Shown in pieces: positions 35,307 to 43,762 of a stretch of DNA of 54,280 nucleotides. The position numbers and the translations under genes are program-made. The notes beneath the pieces are model-generated. The model ran no database searches. It saw only the letters and a program-made list of their open reading frames with translations, and was not told where the DNA came from. The stretch comes from Candidatus Methanoperedens sp. (GTDB taxonomy: Archaea; Halobacteriota; Methanosarcinia; Methanosarcinales; Methanoperedenaceae). Numbering within the stretch: the first letter of the stretch is position 1; each line of letters opens with the position of its first letter. The stretch covers positions 1 to 54,280 of the forward strand of contig JAPZAP010000110.1 of NCBI GenBank assembly GCA_027460585.1. The letters are read 5' to 3'.

Positions 35307-36683
35307 TTGATTACGAAAATAAAAATTGTGAATTTTAAAAGTATAAAGAGGCTAGAGATTAAATTAGCACCTCTTACTATATTTGTTGGCCCGAATGGCT
35401 CAGGAAAGACCAGTATTCTTCAAGCAATAGCATTAATGAGTCAGGCTGCAACAAAAAACTTTAGCTTAATTAATGCAAGAAAGGGCGAGATGGTAGACTT
35501 TGAGGATGTAAATAGCTTATTTCATAATAAGAAAATAAGAGATTGGCTATCCTTGGGATTTGAGATACAATTAAATAAATCTGACCTCATGAACATTAAA
35601 GATGGAGCTTCGAAGGATTTAGAGAATACTAAAGAACAAATATCTAGATATTTTATTGATTTCCTGAATGATTTAAATGATTTAGATGAAAAGAATATGA
35701 ACACAGTAAGATATGTTAACAAAATAAAAACATCTGATGATGGCCAAAATTATGACTTTAAGCACACTTATTTTATAAATAAGATGAAAACCGGATGTAA
35801 AAGTGAAATAAATAGAGTCATAAGTTTCCCGGTAGATGAGAACTTATCCAATTGGTCCCCAAATTTTTTATCTATTCCACACTGGAATCTCTCACCAAAA
35901 CCTTTTATAGATTCGGAATTTTATAAAATATTATATTATATTCTTAGAAAGAGAATTGGTAGCGTCTACTTTTTATCTCCTGAAAGGGGAGGTATTCCCT
36001 GGTATTATGCTACTAAAGAAAAACATGATTATGTAGGGAGAACTGGGGAATATACATTAGAAATCCTGAGTGAACTAATGAAAGCTGAAAACGATGAAAA
36101 ACGGTTGCCATACGAACTATTATCTAAAGAGTTTGGAATAGAAAATATTTGGAGTGGTTGGGAAAGAGAAAATATTCTAACTTCAAGTTATAATGACCCT
36201 TGGCTCAAGAGTGGACATAAATTTCCGTCTTTGGGTCACGGTTCTAAGCAATTGCTTCCAGTTCTAGCTCAATTAGCTTATAGCAAACCGGGCAGCATAA
36301 TATTAGTTGATGAACCAGAAATAAGTTTGCATCCTGAGTATCAGGCAAAACTTCCTATTCTATTTGGAAATGCTGTTCATGAAGGAAAACAAATTTTGGT
36401 AACATCTCATAGTTCATACTTTCCTCTCTCTATTCAGCAGATATTCGAAGGAATTAAGTTGGTAGGACAAACGACGAGAGGTAGTAGTGCAATAAAGTTT
36501 AAGCTTGATGTGAAGGACGTGATGATTTACCAAGTTGTTCGAGGAAAAGATGGCGGTACTGAAGTAAAATTACTAGAATTAAATAAAAATGGATTGAAAG
36601 AAGCTATCCCTTCTTTTGCAGATGTAGAAAGAGGGCTTCTTGAAAGATTCATGAAAACGGAAGAAGTGGAAGATCAAATATAA
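35307..36683 (+). CDS. AAA_15/21-type ATPase of a two-gene unit
   Basis: The 458 residues form an ABC/SMC-like head. The opening MITKIKIVNFKSIKRLEIKL is the first strand, so the TTG start is preferred although weak. Walker A is GPNGSGKTS (28-36). A charged insert of 200 or so residues follows. Then come LGHGSKQLLPVLAQL (signature-like), SIILVDEPEISLHPE (Walker B, about 330) and ILVTSHSSYF (H-loop). This is the class seen in OLD, PtuA, AriA and other defence ATPases. There is no TOPRIM domain. The next gene follows after 11 bp and encodes a PIN-like nuclease. A defence role is inferred from architecture. Confidence 0.75.
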   Translation: MITKIKIVNFKSIKRLEIKLAPLTIFVGPNGSGKTSILQAIALMSQAATKNFSLINARKGEMVDFEDVNSLFHNKKIRDWLSLGFEIQLNKSDLMNIKDGASKDLENTKEQISRYFIDFLNDLNDLDEKNMNTVRYVNKIKTSDDGQNYDFKHTYFINKMKTGCKSEINRVISFPVDENLSNWSPNFLSIPHWNLSPKPFIDSEFYKILYYILRKRIGSVYFLSPERGGIPWYYATKEKHDYVGRTGEYTLEILSELMKAENDEKRLPYELLSKEFGIENIWSGWERENILTSSYNDPWLKSGHKFPSLGHGSKQLLPVLAQLAYSKPGSIILVDEPEISLHPEYQAKLPILFGNAVHEGKQILVTSHSSYFPLSIQQIFEGIKLVGQTTRGSSAIKFKLDVKDVMIYQVVRGKDGGTEVKLLELNKNGLKEAIPSFADVERGLLERFMKTEEVEDQI

Positions 36684-36694
36684 TTAGAAGCAAT

Positions 36695-37132
36695 ATGAAT
36701 GATTTAGTTTTAGATACCAATGCATTAAGATTGCTTCTGCAAAATATCTATGTAGATAGGATACTAGCAAGTAAAGATGAAATTTTTGTTTGTAAAAAAT
36801 GGAGGAAGGAATCTGGAGGAATTAAAGAGTTGCAGCTCGGTTTTAATATATTCTCTGAATCTTTAAAAAAACTCATGAAAAAAAATAAATTTCATGAGAA
36901 AAGTGCAGGTGGTACTGCTCTGCCACAGTCTCTTAAAAAAGCACTAGAGGAGCATGGAGCAGATGAGGTGGATCTTGATGTTGCTTCTATTGCCTATAAT
37001 CGTAGTATCAGTGGACAGGTAATATTTTTAGTCTCAGACGATCACCCTTTTGAAAGGGCTCAACCGCTTTTTGAAAAATATAATATAAATTTTGAGCGTC
37101 GTAAGGTCGAATTAAATAGGATGGGACTTTAA
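36695..37132 (+). CDS. PIN-like nuclease partner of the AAA ATPase
   Basis: This 145-residue protein has a PIN start (NDLVLDTNALRLLL, aspartate 7), a middle acidic stretch (HGADEVDLDVASIAYNRSIS, about residues 88-106) and a terminal VSDDHPFERA (about 113-122) that may complete the acidic metal site. It differs from VapC in its long basic insert (CKKWRKESGG to MKKNKFHEKSAGG). It is encoded 11 bp after the AAA ATPase on the same strand, so they likely act together, the ATPase controlling the nuclease. No known named system was recognised. Confidence 0.65.
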   Translation: MNDLVLDTNALRLLLQNIYVDRILASKDEIFVCKKWRKESGGIKELQLGFNIFSESLKKLMKKNKFHEKSAGGTALPQSLKKALEEHGADEVDLDVASIAYNRSISGQVIFLVSDDHPFERAQPLFEKYNINFERRKVELNRMGL

Positions 37133-37360
37133 GCCGTTAAAAACTCCATATAACTATTATAGATGAAAATTACTTCATCAATTACATAGCAATGAGCGCA
37201 TTCTAAGGTACTAAGGTAAGAAGGATTTTCAAATGAATCTCTTATGAAAAGACGATAAATATTTAAAAAAGTAATAATAATTAATATAATATATTTATGA
37301 CATGCTTTTGACGGTTTCAAAATCGTAACATTCATGGCAATATAAAGCCTACAGGTAATC

Positions 37361-38515
37361 ATGATAGAGACGAAGGAAATAATTGAAGTAGTATCTGAAT
37401 ATGATCTCAAAGAAGCTACTATAGGCGTTCTTGCATCGCACTCAGCTCTTGATGTATGCGATGGCGCGGCAGAAGAAGGGTTCAGGACATATGCAGTATG
37501 CGAGAAAGGACGGGAAAAAACATACACTCAATACTTTAAGGCGCAAAGAGCGAATGGTTCACTCGTGCGGGGAATAGTTGATGATGCGGAGGTTTATTCA
37601 AAATTCAATGAAATAATGAAGCCGCAGAACCAGGAAAAGATGAGAAAAAAGAATACTATCTTTATCCCGAATCGCTCTTTCACATCCTATTGCGGGATAG
37701 ATGAAATAGAAGATGATTTCAGAATTCCCATGTTCGGAAGCCGAAACCTCCTGCGAAGTGAAGAACGCGGAGGAGATCGGGATTATTACTGGCTCCTTGA
37801 AAAAGCGGGACTTCCATATCCTGAAAAGATCGCAAATCCTGAAGATATCGACAGTCTTGTCATGGTGAAATTGCCTCATGCGGTAAAGAAACTTGAGCGC
37901 GGCTTCTTCACCGCAGCATCTTTTGAAGAATACAAAAAAAAATCCGAAGCTTTCCTGAAACAGGGAGTGATCACAAAAGAAGCGCTGGCTGAGGCAAGAA
38001 TTGAAAGATACATTATAGGCCCTGTTTTTAACCTTGATATGTTCTATTCACCCCTGGAAGATGAGATGAGCAAAATTGAACTCCTTGGCATTGACTGGCG
38101 ATTTGAAACAAGCCTGGACGGGCACGTTAGATTACCCGCGCCTCAGCAAATATCGCTGAACGAACGGCAGATCACTCCCGAATACACTGTTTGCGGTCAC
38201 AATTCAGCGACCCTTCGCGAATCATTGCTGGAGGACGCTTTTGAACTGGCTGAGAAATATGTCAAAGCCACACAGAAATATTACAAACCCGGCATTATCG
38301 GACCTTTCTGCCTCCAGACATGTGTTGACAAGGATCTCAATTTCTATGTTTACGATGTTGCGCCGCGCGTTGGCGGTGGAACAAATGTTCATGTTTCGGT
38401 AGGGCATCCTTACGGCAATACACTCTGGCGCAAACCCATGAGCACAGGTCGCAGAATGGCGATGGAGATAAGAAGGGCGATCGAACAGGAAAGAGTGGAA
38501 GAGATAGTGACGTGA
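37361..38515 (+). CDS. purP: Formate-dependent FAICAR synthetase
   Basis: The 384 residues match archaeal PurP, the ATP-grasp ligase that makes FAICAR from AICAR, formate and ATP in purine synthesis, replacing the folate-dependent PurH step. Recognisable blocks are GVLASHSALDVCDGAAEEGF, FIPNRSFTSYCGIDEIE, MFGSRNLLRSEER, IGPVFNLDMFYSP and the end DVAPRVGGGTNVHVSVGHPY. A ribosome-site-like aggt lies 4-8 bases before the ATG. Its presence supports an archaeal host. Confidence 0.93.
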   Translation: MIETKEIIEVVSEYDLKEATIGVLASHSALDVCDGAAEEGFRTYAVCEKGREKTYTQYFKAQRANGSLVRGIVDDAEVYSKFNEIMKPQNQEKMRKKNTIFIPNRSFTSYCGIDEIEDDFRIPMFGSRNLLRSEERGGDRDYYWLLEKAGLPYPEKIANPEDIDSLVMVKLPHAVKKLERGFFTAASFEEYKKKSEAFLKQGVITKEALAEARIERYIIGPVFNLDMFYSPLEDEMSKIELLGIDWRFETSLDGHVRLPAPQQISLNERQITPEYTVCGHNSATLRESLLEDAFELAEKYVKATQKYYKPGIIGPFCLQTCVDKDLNFYVYDVAPRVGGGTNVHVSVGHPYGNTLWRKPMSTGRRMAMEIRRAIEQERVEEIVT

Positions 38516-38531
38516 GATAGAAGAGAAAATC

Positions 38532-39932
38532 GTGATACAGAGACAGAAGGTGGAAAAGAGCATTAAATCCATAATTCTCGCTGGAGGCTCCGGCACTCGC
38601 CTCTGGCCATTGAGCAGGGAGCAGTATCCCAAACAATTCTTAAAACTTGGCAAGACATCGCTTTTCCAGGACACGGTGCTTCGATGCCTGAAGTTATCTG
38701 CCATTTCAGAGATATTTGTGGTCACAAATGAAGCCCAGAAGTTTTTTGTTTCAGGACAGGTGGAAGAACTGGGGCTGGATGTGCCAGGTGAGAATATATT
38801 GATTGAGCCACTGGGAAAGAATACGCTTCCAGCAATTTGTTTTGGGATGCATGAGATAAAAAAACGTTTTGGCAAGTGCTCTGCAGCTGTGTTTCCATCA
38901 GACCATGTACTTGACATGAAAGCCATGGAAAAAATAAAACGCGCTGAAGTATTATGTTCCAAATATCTAGTTACATTCGGAATCACACCATCAGCTCCCA
39001 ATACAGGCTATGGTTACATAAAACCAGGAAAAAACCTGGATATCGGCTCAAAAGTTCTTGAGTTCAGGGAAAAACCCACCTCGGAGGCTGCAAAAAAATA
39101 CATCCTGGAAAACTGTCTCTGGAACAGCGGTATGTTTATGTTAGATACCGGAGTTTTTTTCAAAGAACTAAAAAAATATGCGCCAGATATCATGGCAGCC
39201 TTTACTGAAAATGATATGAAAATCGAAGAATTATATGATGAACTTCCATCTATTTCGATCGACTACGGAATTATGGAAAAATCAGATAAAGTTGCTGTTG
39301 TGCCGCTAGAATATAAATGGAGCGACCTTGGCGACTTTGATTCCCTATTCCAGGAAACGCAAAAGAACGAACATGGGAACGCTTCATATAATTGCGACGA
39401 TATCCCGCTTAATTCAAATGGCAATCTCATCTATTCCAAAAAAGACAAGATCGTTTCTCTAATAGACGTAAAAGATATGGTCGTGGTAGATACACCCGAT
39501 GCTCTCCTTGTTTGCCCAAGGAAAAGCTGCCAGAAAGTCAAAGAGATCGTAGCTTCGCTCAAAAGCGAGAATAATGAAAAGGCGTTTTTCCACAGGACTG
39601 TTTACAGGCCATGGGGCTCATATACGACCATGGAGGAGTCGCAAAGGAGTAAGATTAAAAATATAACCGTTATGCCTGGAAAGAAACTAAGCCTGCAGTT
39701 GCACAACCACAGGAGTGAACACTGGGTGGTAGTAAGAGGAATGGCATGGATAAATGTCGATGGCAAGGAATTTTACCTGCGCCAGGGGGAAAGCACTTTC
39801 ATTAAGGCTGGAATAAAACACAGATTATCAAACCCGGGGACGATACCGCTTGAAATTATTGAAGTGCAACTTGGGGATTATGTCGGGGAAGATGACATTG
39901 AACGATTTGAGGATGATTTCGGAAGGGGTTGA
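38532..39932 (+). CDS. Mannose-1-phosphate guanylyltransferase / mannose-6-phosphate isomerase
   Basis: This 466-residue protein has an N-terminal nucleotidyltransferase with the signature LAGGSGTRLWPLSREQYPKQ and the later FREKPTSEAAKKYI and WNSGMFM motifs. A cupin-type C-terminal domain (PGKKLSLQLHNHRSEHWVVV) is the type II isomerase part. Together it would turn mannose-6-phosphate to GDP-mannose (ManC/AlgA type), feeding glycan synthesis such as the AglJ pathway. GTG at 38532 is the longest start; GTG at 38550 is equally plausible. It follows purP by 16 bp. Confidence 0.9.
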   Translation: MIQRQKVEKSIKSIILAGGSGTRLWPLSREQYPKQFLKLGKTSLFQDTVLRCLKLSAISEIFVVTNEAQKFFVSGQVEELGLDVPGENILIEPLGKNTLPAICFGMHEIKKRFGKCSAAVFPSDHVLDMKAMEKIKRAEVLCSKYLVTFGITPSAPNTGYGYIKPGKNLDIGSKVLEFREKPTSEAAKKYILENCLWNSGMFMLDTGVFFKELKKYAPDIMAAFTENDMKIEELYDELPSISIDYGIMEKSDKVAVVPLEYKWSDLGDFDSLFQETQKNEHGNASYNCDDIPLNSNGNLIYSKKDKIVSLIDVKDMVVVDTPDALLVCPRKSCQKVKEIVASLKSENNEKAFFHRTVYRPWGSYTTMEESQRSKIKNITVMPGKKLSLQLHNHRSEHWVVVRGMAWINVDGKEFYLRQGESTFIKAGIKHRLSNPGTIPLEIIEVQLGDYVGEDDIERFEDDFGRG

Positions 39933-39964
39933 ATAAAACAAATAATACACGGATGACAATTAAA

Positions 39965-40216
39965 TTACCACGACACTACTTTATCAAATTCGAATAGCAA
40001 CTGTACTATTCTCTTATAATCTACACATTCATGCCGTATGACACCCCTCGCCTCGGCATCTGCTGAACATATATATACCTTAAATTGACCGTCTGGGATT
40101 TCATAAACAGCATCATGCAAAAGAAGAACAGCAACCTCATGTTCTTCACTCTGGGATCTAGCAATCTCAAAGGGCGTTTCATCATTGGGGTTCCGGATGA
40201 TATGGAGTAGTTTCAT
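39965..40216 (-). CDS. DsrE/TusB-like sulfur relay protein 1
   Basis: The 83-residue protein shares with its two neighbours the [YDH]D[GA]VY block (LLLHDAVY) and a single conserved cysteine, C50, in VYICSADAEARGV. This is the DsrE/TusBCD family, whose cysteine carries persulfide sulfur. It is last of a five-gene minus-strand operon, 2 bp after the next gene. The shortest of the three, closest in form to TusB/DsrH. Confidence 0.7.
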   Translation of the reverse strand: MKLLHIIRNPNDETPFEIARSQSEEHEVAVLLLHDAVYEIPDGQFKVYICSADAEARGVIRHECVDYKRIVQLLFEFDKVVSW

Positions 40217-40218
40217 AA

Positions 40219-40563
40219 TTAAAATGGTATAATAATATCCGATTCGTTCATTGTCCGAACTATTTCTTCACGGTCAGCCTTTTTTATGTTCTCGATCAAT
40301 TCCTTTATTCCCCTTTTATCCATTGAAGGTTTATCAGCAAGTAGCGTACATTTAAGCATCCTGAGCGCCCCGAATTCCCTATCCATGGAAGGGTAATTGA
40401 TCCTTTCGGGTTTTTTGCTAGTTGCCGTGTAAACCCCATCATCCATGAAAATGACCGTGACCTTATCCTCACGCAGCGTCAATCCCACGCTCATGCGCAG
40501 CGCCTCGGCATTTCTTCGCGTGTTAAAAGGAAGGTTTCTTACAATTACTGCGATCTTTTTCAT
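40219..40563 (-). CDS. DsrE-like sulfur relay protein 2
   Basis: This 114-residue protein has FMDDGVY followed by a conserved cysteine, C72, in LKCTLLADKPSMDKRG, the equivalent of the persulfide cysteine of the family. The N-terminal KIAVIVRNLPFNTRRNAEAL is a Rossmann-like start of DsrE proteins. It likely passes sulfur among its two paralogues and the TusA-like protein. It lies 2-3 bp from both neighbours. Confidence 0.75.
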   Translation of the reverse strand: MKKIAVIVRNLPFNTRRNAEALRMSVGLTLREDKVTVIFMDDGVYTATSKKPERINYPSMDREFGALRMLKCTLLADKPSMDKRGIKELIENIKKADREEIVRTMNESDIIIPF

Positions 40564-40566
40564 GAT

Positions 40567-40869
40567 TCACCCAAACGATATGAACCTGTCAACATCACTC
40601 GCGATACATGCATGGTCGTACTGGCTTCCAAACAAAATGCCATCTACTTTACCTATTTTTCTCTGTTCAGCATTAAATGCGCATATTGCTATGTCAACGC
40701 CTTTTCCGGCCAAATCTGCAAATTCTTTTTTATTTATATTATAAACGCCGTCGTACATTAAGAAAATAGATACTTCATGGCCTTCTTCCCTGGCAGCTTT
40801 GATTATTTCAATAACAGTATTTGTATTCTCATTCTCAGGACTTGTCGTCAGGAGGATCCCAAGTTTCAT
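40567..40869 (-). CDS. DsrE-like sulfur relay protein 3
   Basis: The 100 residues start MKLGILLTTSPENENTNTVI and keep FLMYDGVYNI and the cysteine C63 in DIAICAFNAEQRK. The layout equals TusD/DsrE, in which this cysteine receives sulfur from TusA. A second cysteine is present in YDHACIASD. It overlaps the tusA-like gene by 4 bp (40866-40869), so the two are probably translated together. Confidence 0.8.
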   Translation of the reverse strand: MKLGILLTTSPENENTNTVIEIIKAAREEGHEVSIFLMYDGVYNINKKEFADLAGKGVDIAICAFNAEQRKIGKVDGILFGSQYDHACIASDVDRFISFG

Positions 40870-41090
40870 GCTTTGCGTATCCTTACGTTCCAGAGATGGT
40901 CGCCTTTTTGCTCTATTCCCATGATCTTATGCCCCTCATTTTTCAGGCTTCGCGGGACATTCTCAACAGCTGGAGCATGGTCAAAAATCACGATGAGTTC
41001 CTCTCCGCTTTCTACGTCTTCAAGTTTGAGTTTCGTTTTTACGAAGGTGTAAGGGCAAACTTCACCCCTTAGGTCAAGTTCTGTTGTCAT
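40866..41090 (-). CDS. TusA-family sulfur carrier
   Basis: The 74-residue protein has the TusA/SirA hallmark RGEVCPYTFVKTKLKL with cysteine 12 (CPxT in place of the more usual CPxP). It binds sulfur as persulfide and hands it to DsrE-like proteins or to tRNA thiolation or cofactor synthesis. It sits between the E1-like gene and the three DsrE-like genes. Length and the GEELIVIFDHAPAVENVPR segment are normal for the family. Confidence 0.88.
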   Translation of the reverse strand: MTTELDLRGEVCPYTFVKTKLKLEDVESGEELIVIFDHAPAVENVPRSLKNEGHKIMGIEQKGDHLWNVRIRKA

Positions 41091-41096
41091 TTATAT

Positions 41097-41906
41097 TCAC
41101 CATATTCTGCATGAATCACCATATATTTCTTCCTGGATTGAGGTTATCTTTGGTTCTTCTCCGCAAATCGGGCAGTTCTTGTTCCAGCGCATTTTTATTT
41201 CCTGGAATGTCATGTTCAGGGCATCATAATATACAAGGCGCCCAACGAGCAATTCGCCAATCCCCAAGAGATATTTCACAACTTCAGTTGCCTGAATCAC
41301 TCCGATTATGCCCGGCAGGACCCCAAGCACCCCGGCTTCCTGGCAGCTTGGTACCATGCCTGGAGGTGGCGCATGTTCGAACAGGCACCTGTAGCAGGGC
41401 CCCTTGTGCGGGATAATAGTCGTAACCTGTCCCTCAAACCTGTAAATGCTGCCGTGTGATAATGGTTTATTGGTAATTACACATGCATCGTTCACAAGAT
41501 AACGTGTTGCAAAATTATCAGAACCATCAACTATTATATCATATTCATTGAAAATATCGATAACATTATTGGCATTCAGCCGCTCAATGTATGTTTTCAC
41601 ATCTACATCAGGATTGAGATTATTAACAAATTGTTTTGCAGATTCTGCTTTGGATTTTCCAACATTGCCGCCGTGTATGACCTGTCTCTGGAGATTGCTT
41701 AAGTCCACAGTATCATCATCGATAATTCCAATGCTGCCAATACCCGCAGCCGCAAGATATTCGATGACCGGGGAGCCAAGTCCACCTGCGCCTATGCATA
41801 ATACTTTTGATGAAAGCAATTTTTTCTGCCCTTTTCCGCCAACTTCAGGCAATATGATATGTCGTGAGTATCTTCTTATTTGTTCTTCATTGAATCCGCC
41901 GATCAT
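41097..41906 (-). CDS. E1-like adenylyltransferase, MoeB/ThiF family
   Basis: This 269-residue protein carries CIGAGGLGSPVIEYLAAAGI (nucleotide binding, about 36-55), DDDTVDLSNLQRQVIHG, the acidic VDGSDNF loop, and paired zinc cysteines CYRC and CPIC. A further cysteine in VPSCQEAGVLG occupies the active region. E1-like enzymes adenylate the C-terminus of ubiquitin-like sulfur carriers such as MoaD, ThiS or SAMPs. It heads the operon with TusA- and DsrE-like proteins, which points to sulfur transfer. The exact carrier is not in the window. Confidence 0.88.
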   Translation of the reverse strand: MIGGFNEEQIRRYSRHIILPEVGGKGQKKLLSSKVLCIGAGGLGSPVIEYLAAAGIGSIGIIDDDTVDLSNLQRQVIHGGNVGKSKAESAKQFVNNLNPDVDVKTYIERLNANNVIDIFNEYDIIVDGSDNFATRYLVNDACVITNKPLSHGSIYRFEGQVTTIIPHKGPCYRCLFEHAPPPGMVPSCQEAGVLGVLPGIIGVIQATEVVKYLLGIGELLVGRLVYYDALNMTFQEIKMRWNKNCPICGEEPKITSIQEEIYGDSCRIW

Positions 41907-41929
41907 TGTTTTATCACCATATTATTACT

Positions 41930-41964
41930 GCTGGTATTATTTACACCATAAAAGTATTACCAGC
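41930..41964 (-). promoter_or_regulatory. Inverted repeat at the sulfur-relay operon promoter
   Basis: The words gctggta (41930-41936) and taccagc (41958-41964) are exact inverted copies 28 bases apart. On the minus strand the A/T-rich word aattatttatgc just outside the second copy may be the TATA box. This could be an operator for the E1-TusA-DsrE operon. The regulator is not in sight. Confidence 0.4.
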
Positions 41965-42122
41965 ATAAATAATTTTTGGTAATGACATGACCAGCTTTGC
42001 ACATAAAGTCGCACCTGTACCTAAGTCATGAAGTTGCACCTAAAGTCGTTCAAAAACAACGCTTTAAGTGCAAAAATGAGATGAGCGCAAACTATTTATT
42101 CTCAGCCGTATAATTTGTCTGT

Positions 42123-42197
42123 GTTCGTGTAATAACGAACTAGATAAGCGGGTTCATTTTTTCAACGATACCACCCACTCCCCTTCCCGCTTATCTA
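42123..42197. ncRNA. Two adjacent hairpins, possible structured RNA or regulatory region
   Basis: In the 410-bp gap between the sulfur operon and the DUF504 gene, gttcgt (42123-42128) pairs with acgaac (42135-42140). Directly after it, tagataagcggg (42141-42152) pairs perfectly over 12 bases with cccgcttatcta (42186-42197), leaving a 33-base loop with ccacccactcccc. No gene lies here. A small RNA, a divergent regulatory site or a terminator structure are all possible; C/D box motifs are not seen. The rest of the gap shows nothing recognisable. Confidence 0.4.
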
Positions 42198-42316
42198 ATT
42201 AATAATATCATTATATGTTTTTTGACATTATTCTTGTATTATCAGGAAATTTTTATTTTATATGGATAAAGTTCGTGAAGAAATCTATTAAATATGATGC
42301 AAAATGATATTCTCTT

Positions 42317-42571
42317 ATGTTCAAGTCGAAACATCCGAGGGATATTTTCAACGAGATAAAATGGAGATTTGACCTTGCAAAATGCAAAATATATTATATC
42401 CACAGGGGTGCACCAGGGGATGTGAAAATAGTTGAGGGAAGCACTATCAAGAATATTGAAAGTTCATTCCTTGTTCTTGAGGGGGATTTCGAGGATGTGT
42501 ATATCCCGTATCACAGGATATTCAGGATCGAGTTCGATAATGAGATTATCTTTGAGAAGATACGCAAATAA
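42317..42571 (+). CDS. DUF504 / UPF0248 protein (MJ1316-type RNA-end domain)
   Basis: This 84-residue protein has the compact DUF504 pattern: PRDIFNEIKWRFDLAKCKIY, then YIHRGAPGDVKIVEGSTI and PYHRIFRIEFDNEIIFEK. The domain is widespread in archaea and has been proposed to recognise cyclic phosphate RNA ends. Length is normal for the standalone archaeal form. It is monocistronic and lies next to the tRNA-Phe gene, which may be chance. Confidence 0.85.
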   Translation: MFKSKHPRDIFNEIKWRFDLAKCKIYYIHRGAPGDVKIVEGSTIKNIESSFLVLEGDFEDVYIPYHRIFRIEFDNEIIFEKIRK

Positions 42572-42647
42572 TATGTCAAAATAGAGTCTTAAATTGTTAA
42601 AATTTGTTATTGTTATAAAGGTAAGGCACAGGATAGAATAAAACCTA

Positions 42648-42721
42648 TGCCCAGACCCGGACTTGAACCGGGGACTTCTGCGTCTTCAGCGCAGCGCTCT
42701 CCCAGGCTGAGCTATCTGGGC
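42648..42721 (-). tRNA. tRNA-Phe (anticodon GAA)
   Basis: On the minus strand the sequence folds as a standard tRNA: acceptor gcccaga paired with tctgggc, D arm tagctcagcctgggagagc, anticodon stem ctgcg/cgcag with loop ctgaaga (anticodon GAA), and T arm ccccggttcaagtccgggt-like with the TTCAA loop. The discriminator base is A and CCA is not encoded (TAGG follows), as is common in archaea. No intron is seen. Confidence 0.95.
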
Positions 42722-42739
42722 ACAACAGGTGCTAATTGC

Positions 42740-42757
42740 CGACATCGTATATGTAGG
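42740..42757 (-). promoter_or_regulatory. TATA-like box of the tRNA-Phe gene
   Basis: On the minus strand tacatatacgatg is centred about 25-30 bases before the tRNA 5' end at 42721, the expected distance for an archaeal promoter. Next to it, a short perfect hairpin aggcttcggaagcct lies at about 42753-42767. Confidence 0.5.
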
Positions 42758-42874
42758 CTTCGGAAGCCTCCTGGAATAGTCCGAAATAAGTCTGGGCAAA
42801 GAAAAACCTTTCGGTAGCGGTCATACCAAGTATTAATATAATCAAAACCAATAAAGCCGAAGAAGGTGACTGAA

Positions 42875-43750
42875 ATGGAAGATTTTCTTGATAAGCTTCA
42901 AAAAACCCGGGCCGGGTTTTTTAGTCGTACAAGGTTGGTATTTTTTCTTGACCTGATCGCTATTTTCAGCATTCTCTATGCTATTTTCATTATCGTCAAT
43001 CTTGAATATCTCTTAAGCAAGTCATCAATACCTTCATCGATCCCGATCAATATAATACCACCCGCAGTTTCGATAATTATTGCTTTAATTACTTCCGCCT
43101 TGTTGCACAAAAAAGATAAAAAAACAAATGTCATCAGGCTGATTGAAAAGAAATATCCTGAACTTAAGGAAAAACTGAGTACTGCTTATGACAACCGTGA
43201 TGAATCCAACATAATAGTTGACTCTTTAAAAACCCTTGTTTCAGAATCCATGACTTCAGTTTCACCATCGATGCTGCTTTCAAAAGGCATAATTATCTCA
43301 AAGATCATGATCACAGTTATTTTCCTTGCAGGAATGGCTTATATTTCGTTTAATCCCCAGGGGATCCAGATACCGCAAAATACCCTGGACAATGTGACAA
43401 AAGCCATTACGGGCCAAGACCAGAATAATACAGGAATAATAGATATCACAGGTCGCCCTGAGAATATGGACAATATCGGGACAAAAGGAAGCGGGGACAT
43501 TTTAGGCAAGCCAAAGATAGCATCCATTGAAGGGAAGAATATTGATCTTACACTATTTCCGGGAGATACTACGGGTACGATCGTAACTGATTATAATCCG
43601 ACCAGCAACCAGTTCATCAAGTCGGGAGCTTTCCCCGTGGATGTCCTGGGTTCAAATGTTTCTGATGGCGGCTACAGCATGCTTATGACAAAATCTGAAA
43701 CTGAAAAGCAACTAATCAATCAATACGCAATCAAAAGGAGTCAAATATGA
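42875..43750 (+). CDS. Membrane protein preceding MoxR, unknown family
   Basis: I prefer the ATG at 42875, since ggtga (42865-42869) fits as its ribosome site; a GTG at 42866 would overlap that signal. The roughly 291-residue protein has two transmembrane helices near residues 20-45 and 60-80 and a third near 145-165. A soluble tail with beta-like repeats follows (GDILGKPKIASIEGKNIDLT). It is the first gene of the MoxR/DUF58/VWA operon and likely anchors or regulates the complex. No known catalytic motif is seen. Archaeal MoxR clusters often start with such a protein. Confidence 0.7.
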   Translation: MEDFLDKLQKTRAGFFSRTRLVFFLDLIAIFSILYAIFIIVNLEYLLSKSSIPSSIPINIIPPAVSIIIALITSALLHKKDKKTNVIRLIEKKYPELKEKLSTAYDNRDESNIIVDSLKTLVSESMTSVSPSMLLSKGIIISKIMITVIFLAGMAYISFNPQGIQIPQNTLDNVTKAITGQDQNNTGIIDITGRPENMDNIGTKGSGDILGKPKIASIEGKNIDLTLFPGDTTGTIVTDYNPTSNQFIKSGAFPVDVLGSNVSDGGYSMLMTKSETEKQLINQYAIKRSQI

Positions 43751-43762
43751 GAGAGGTAAAAT

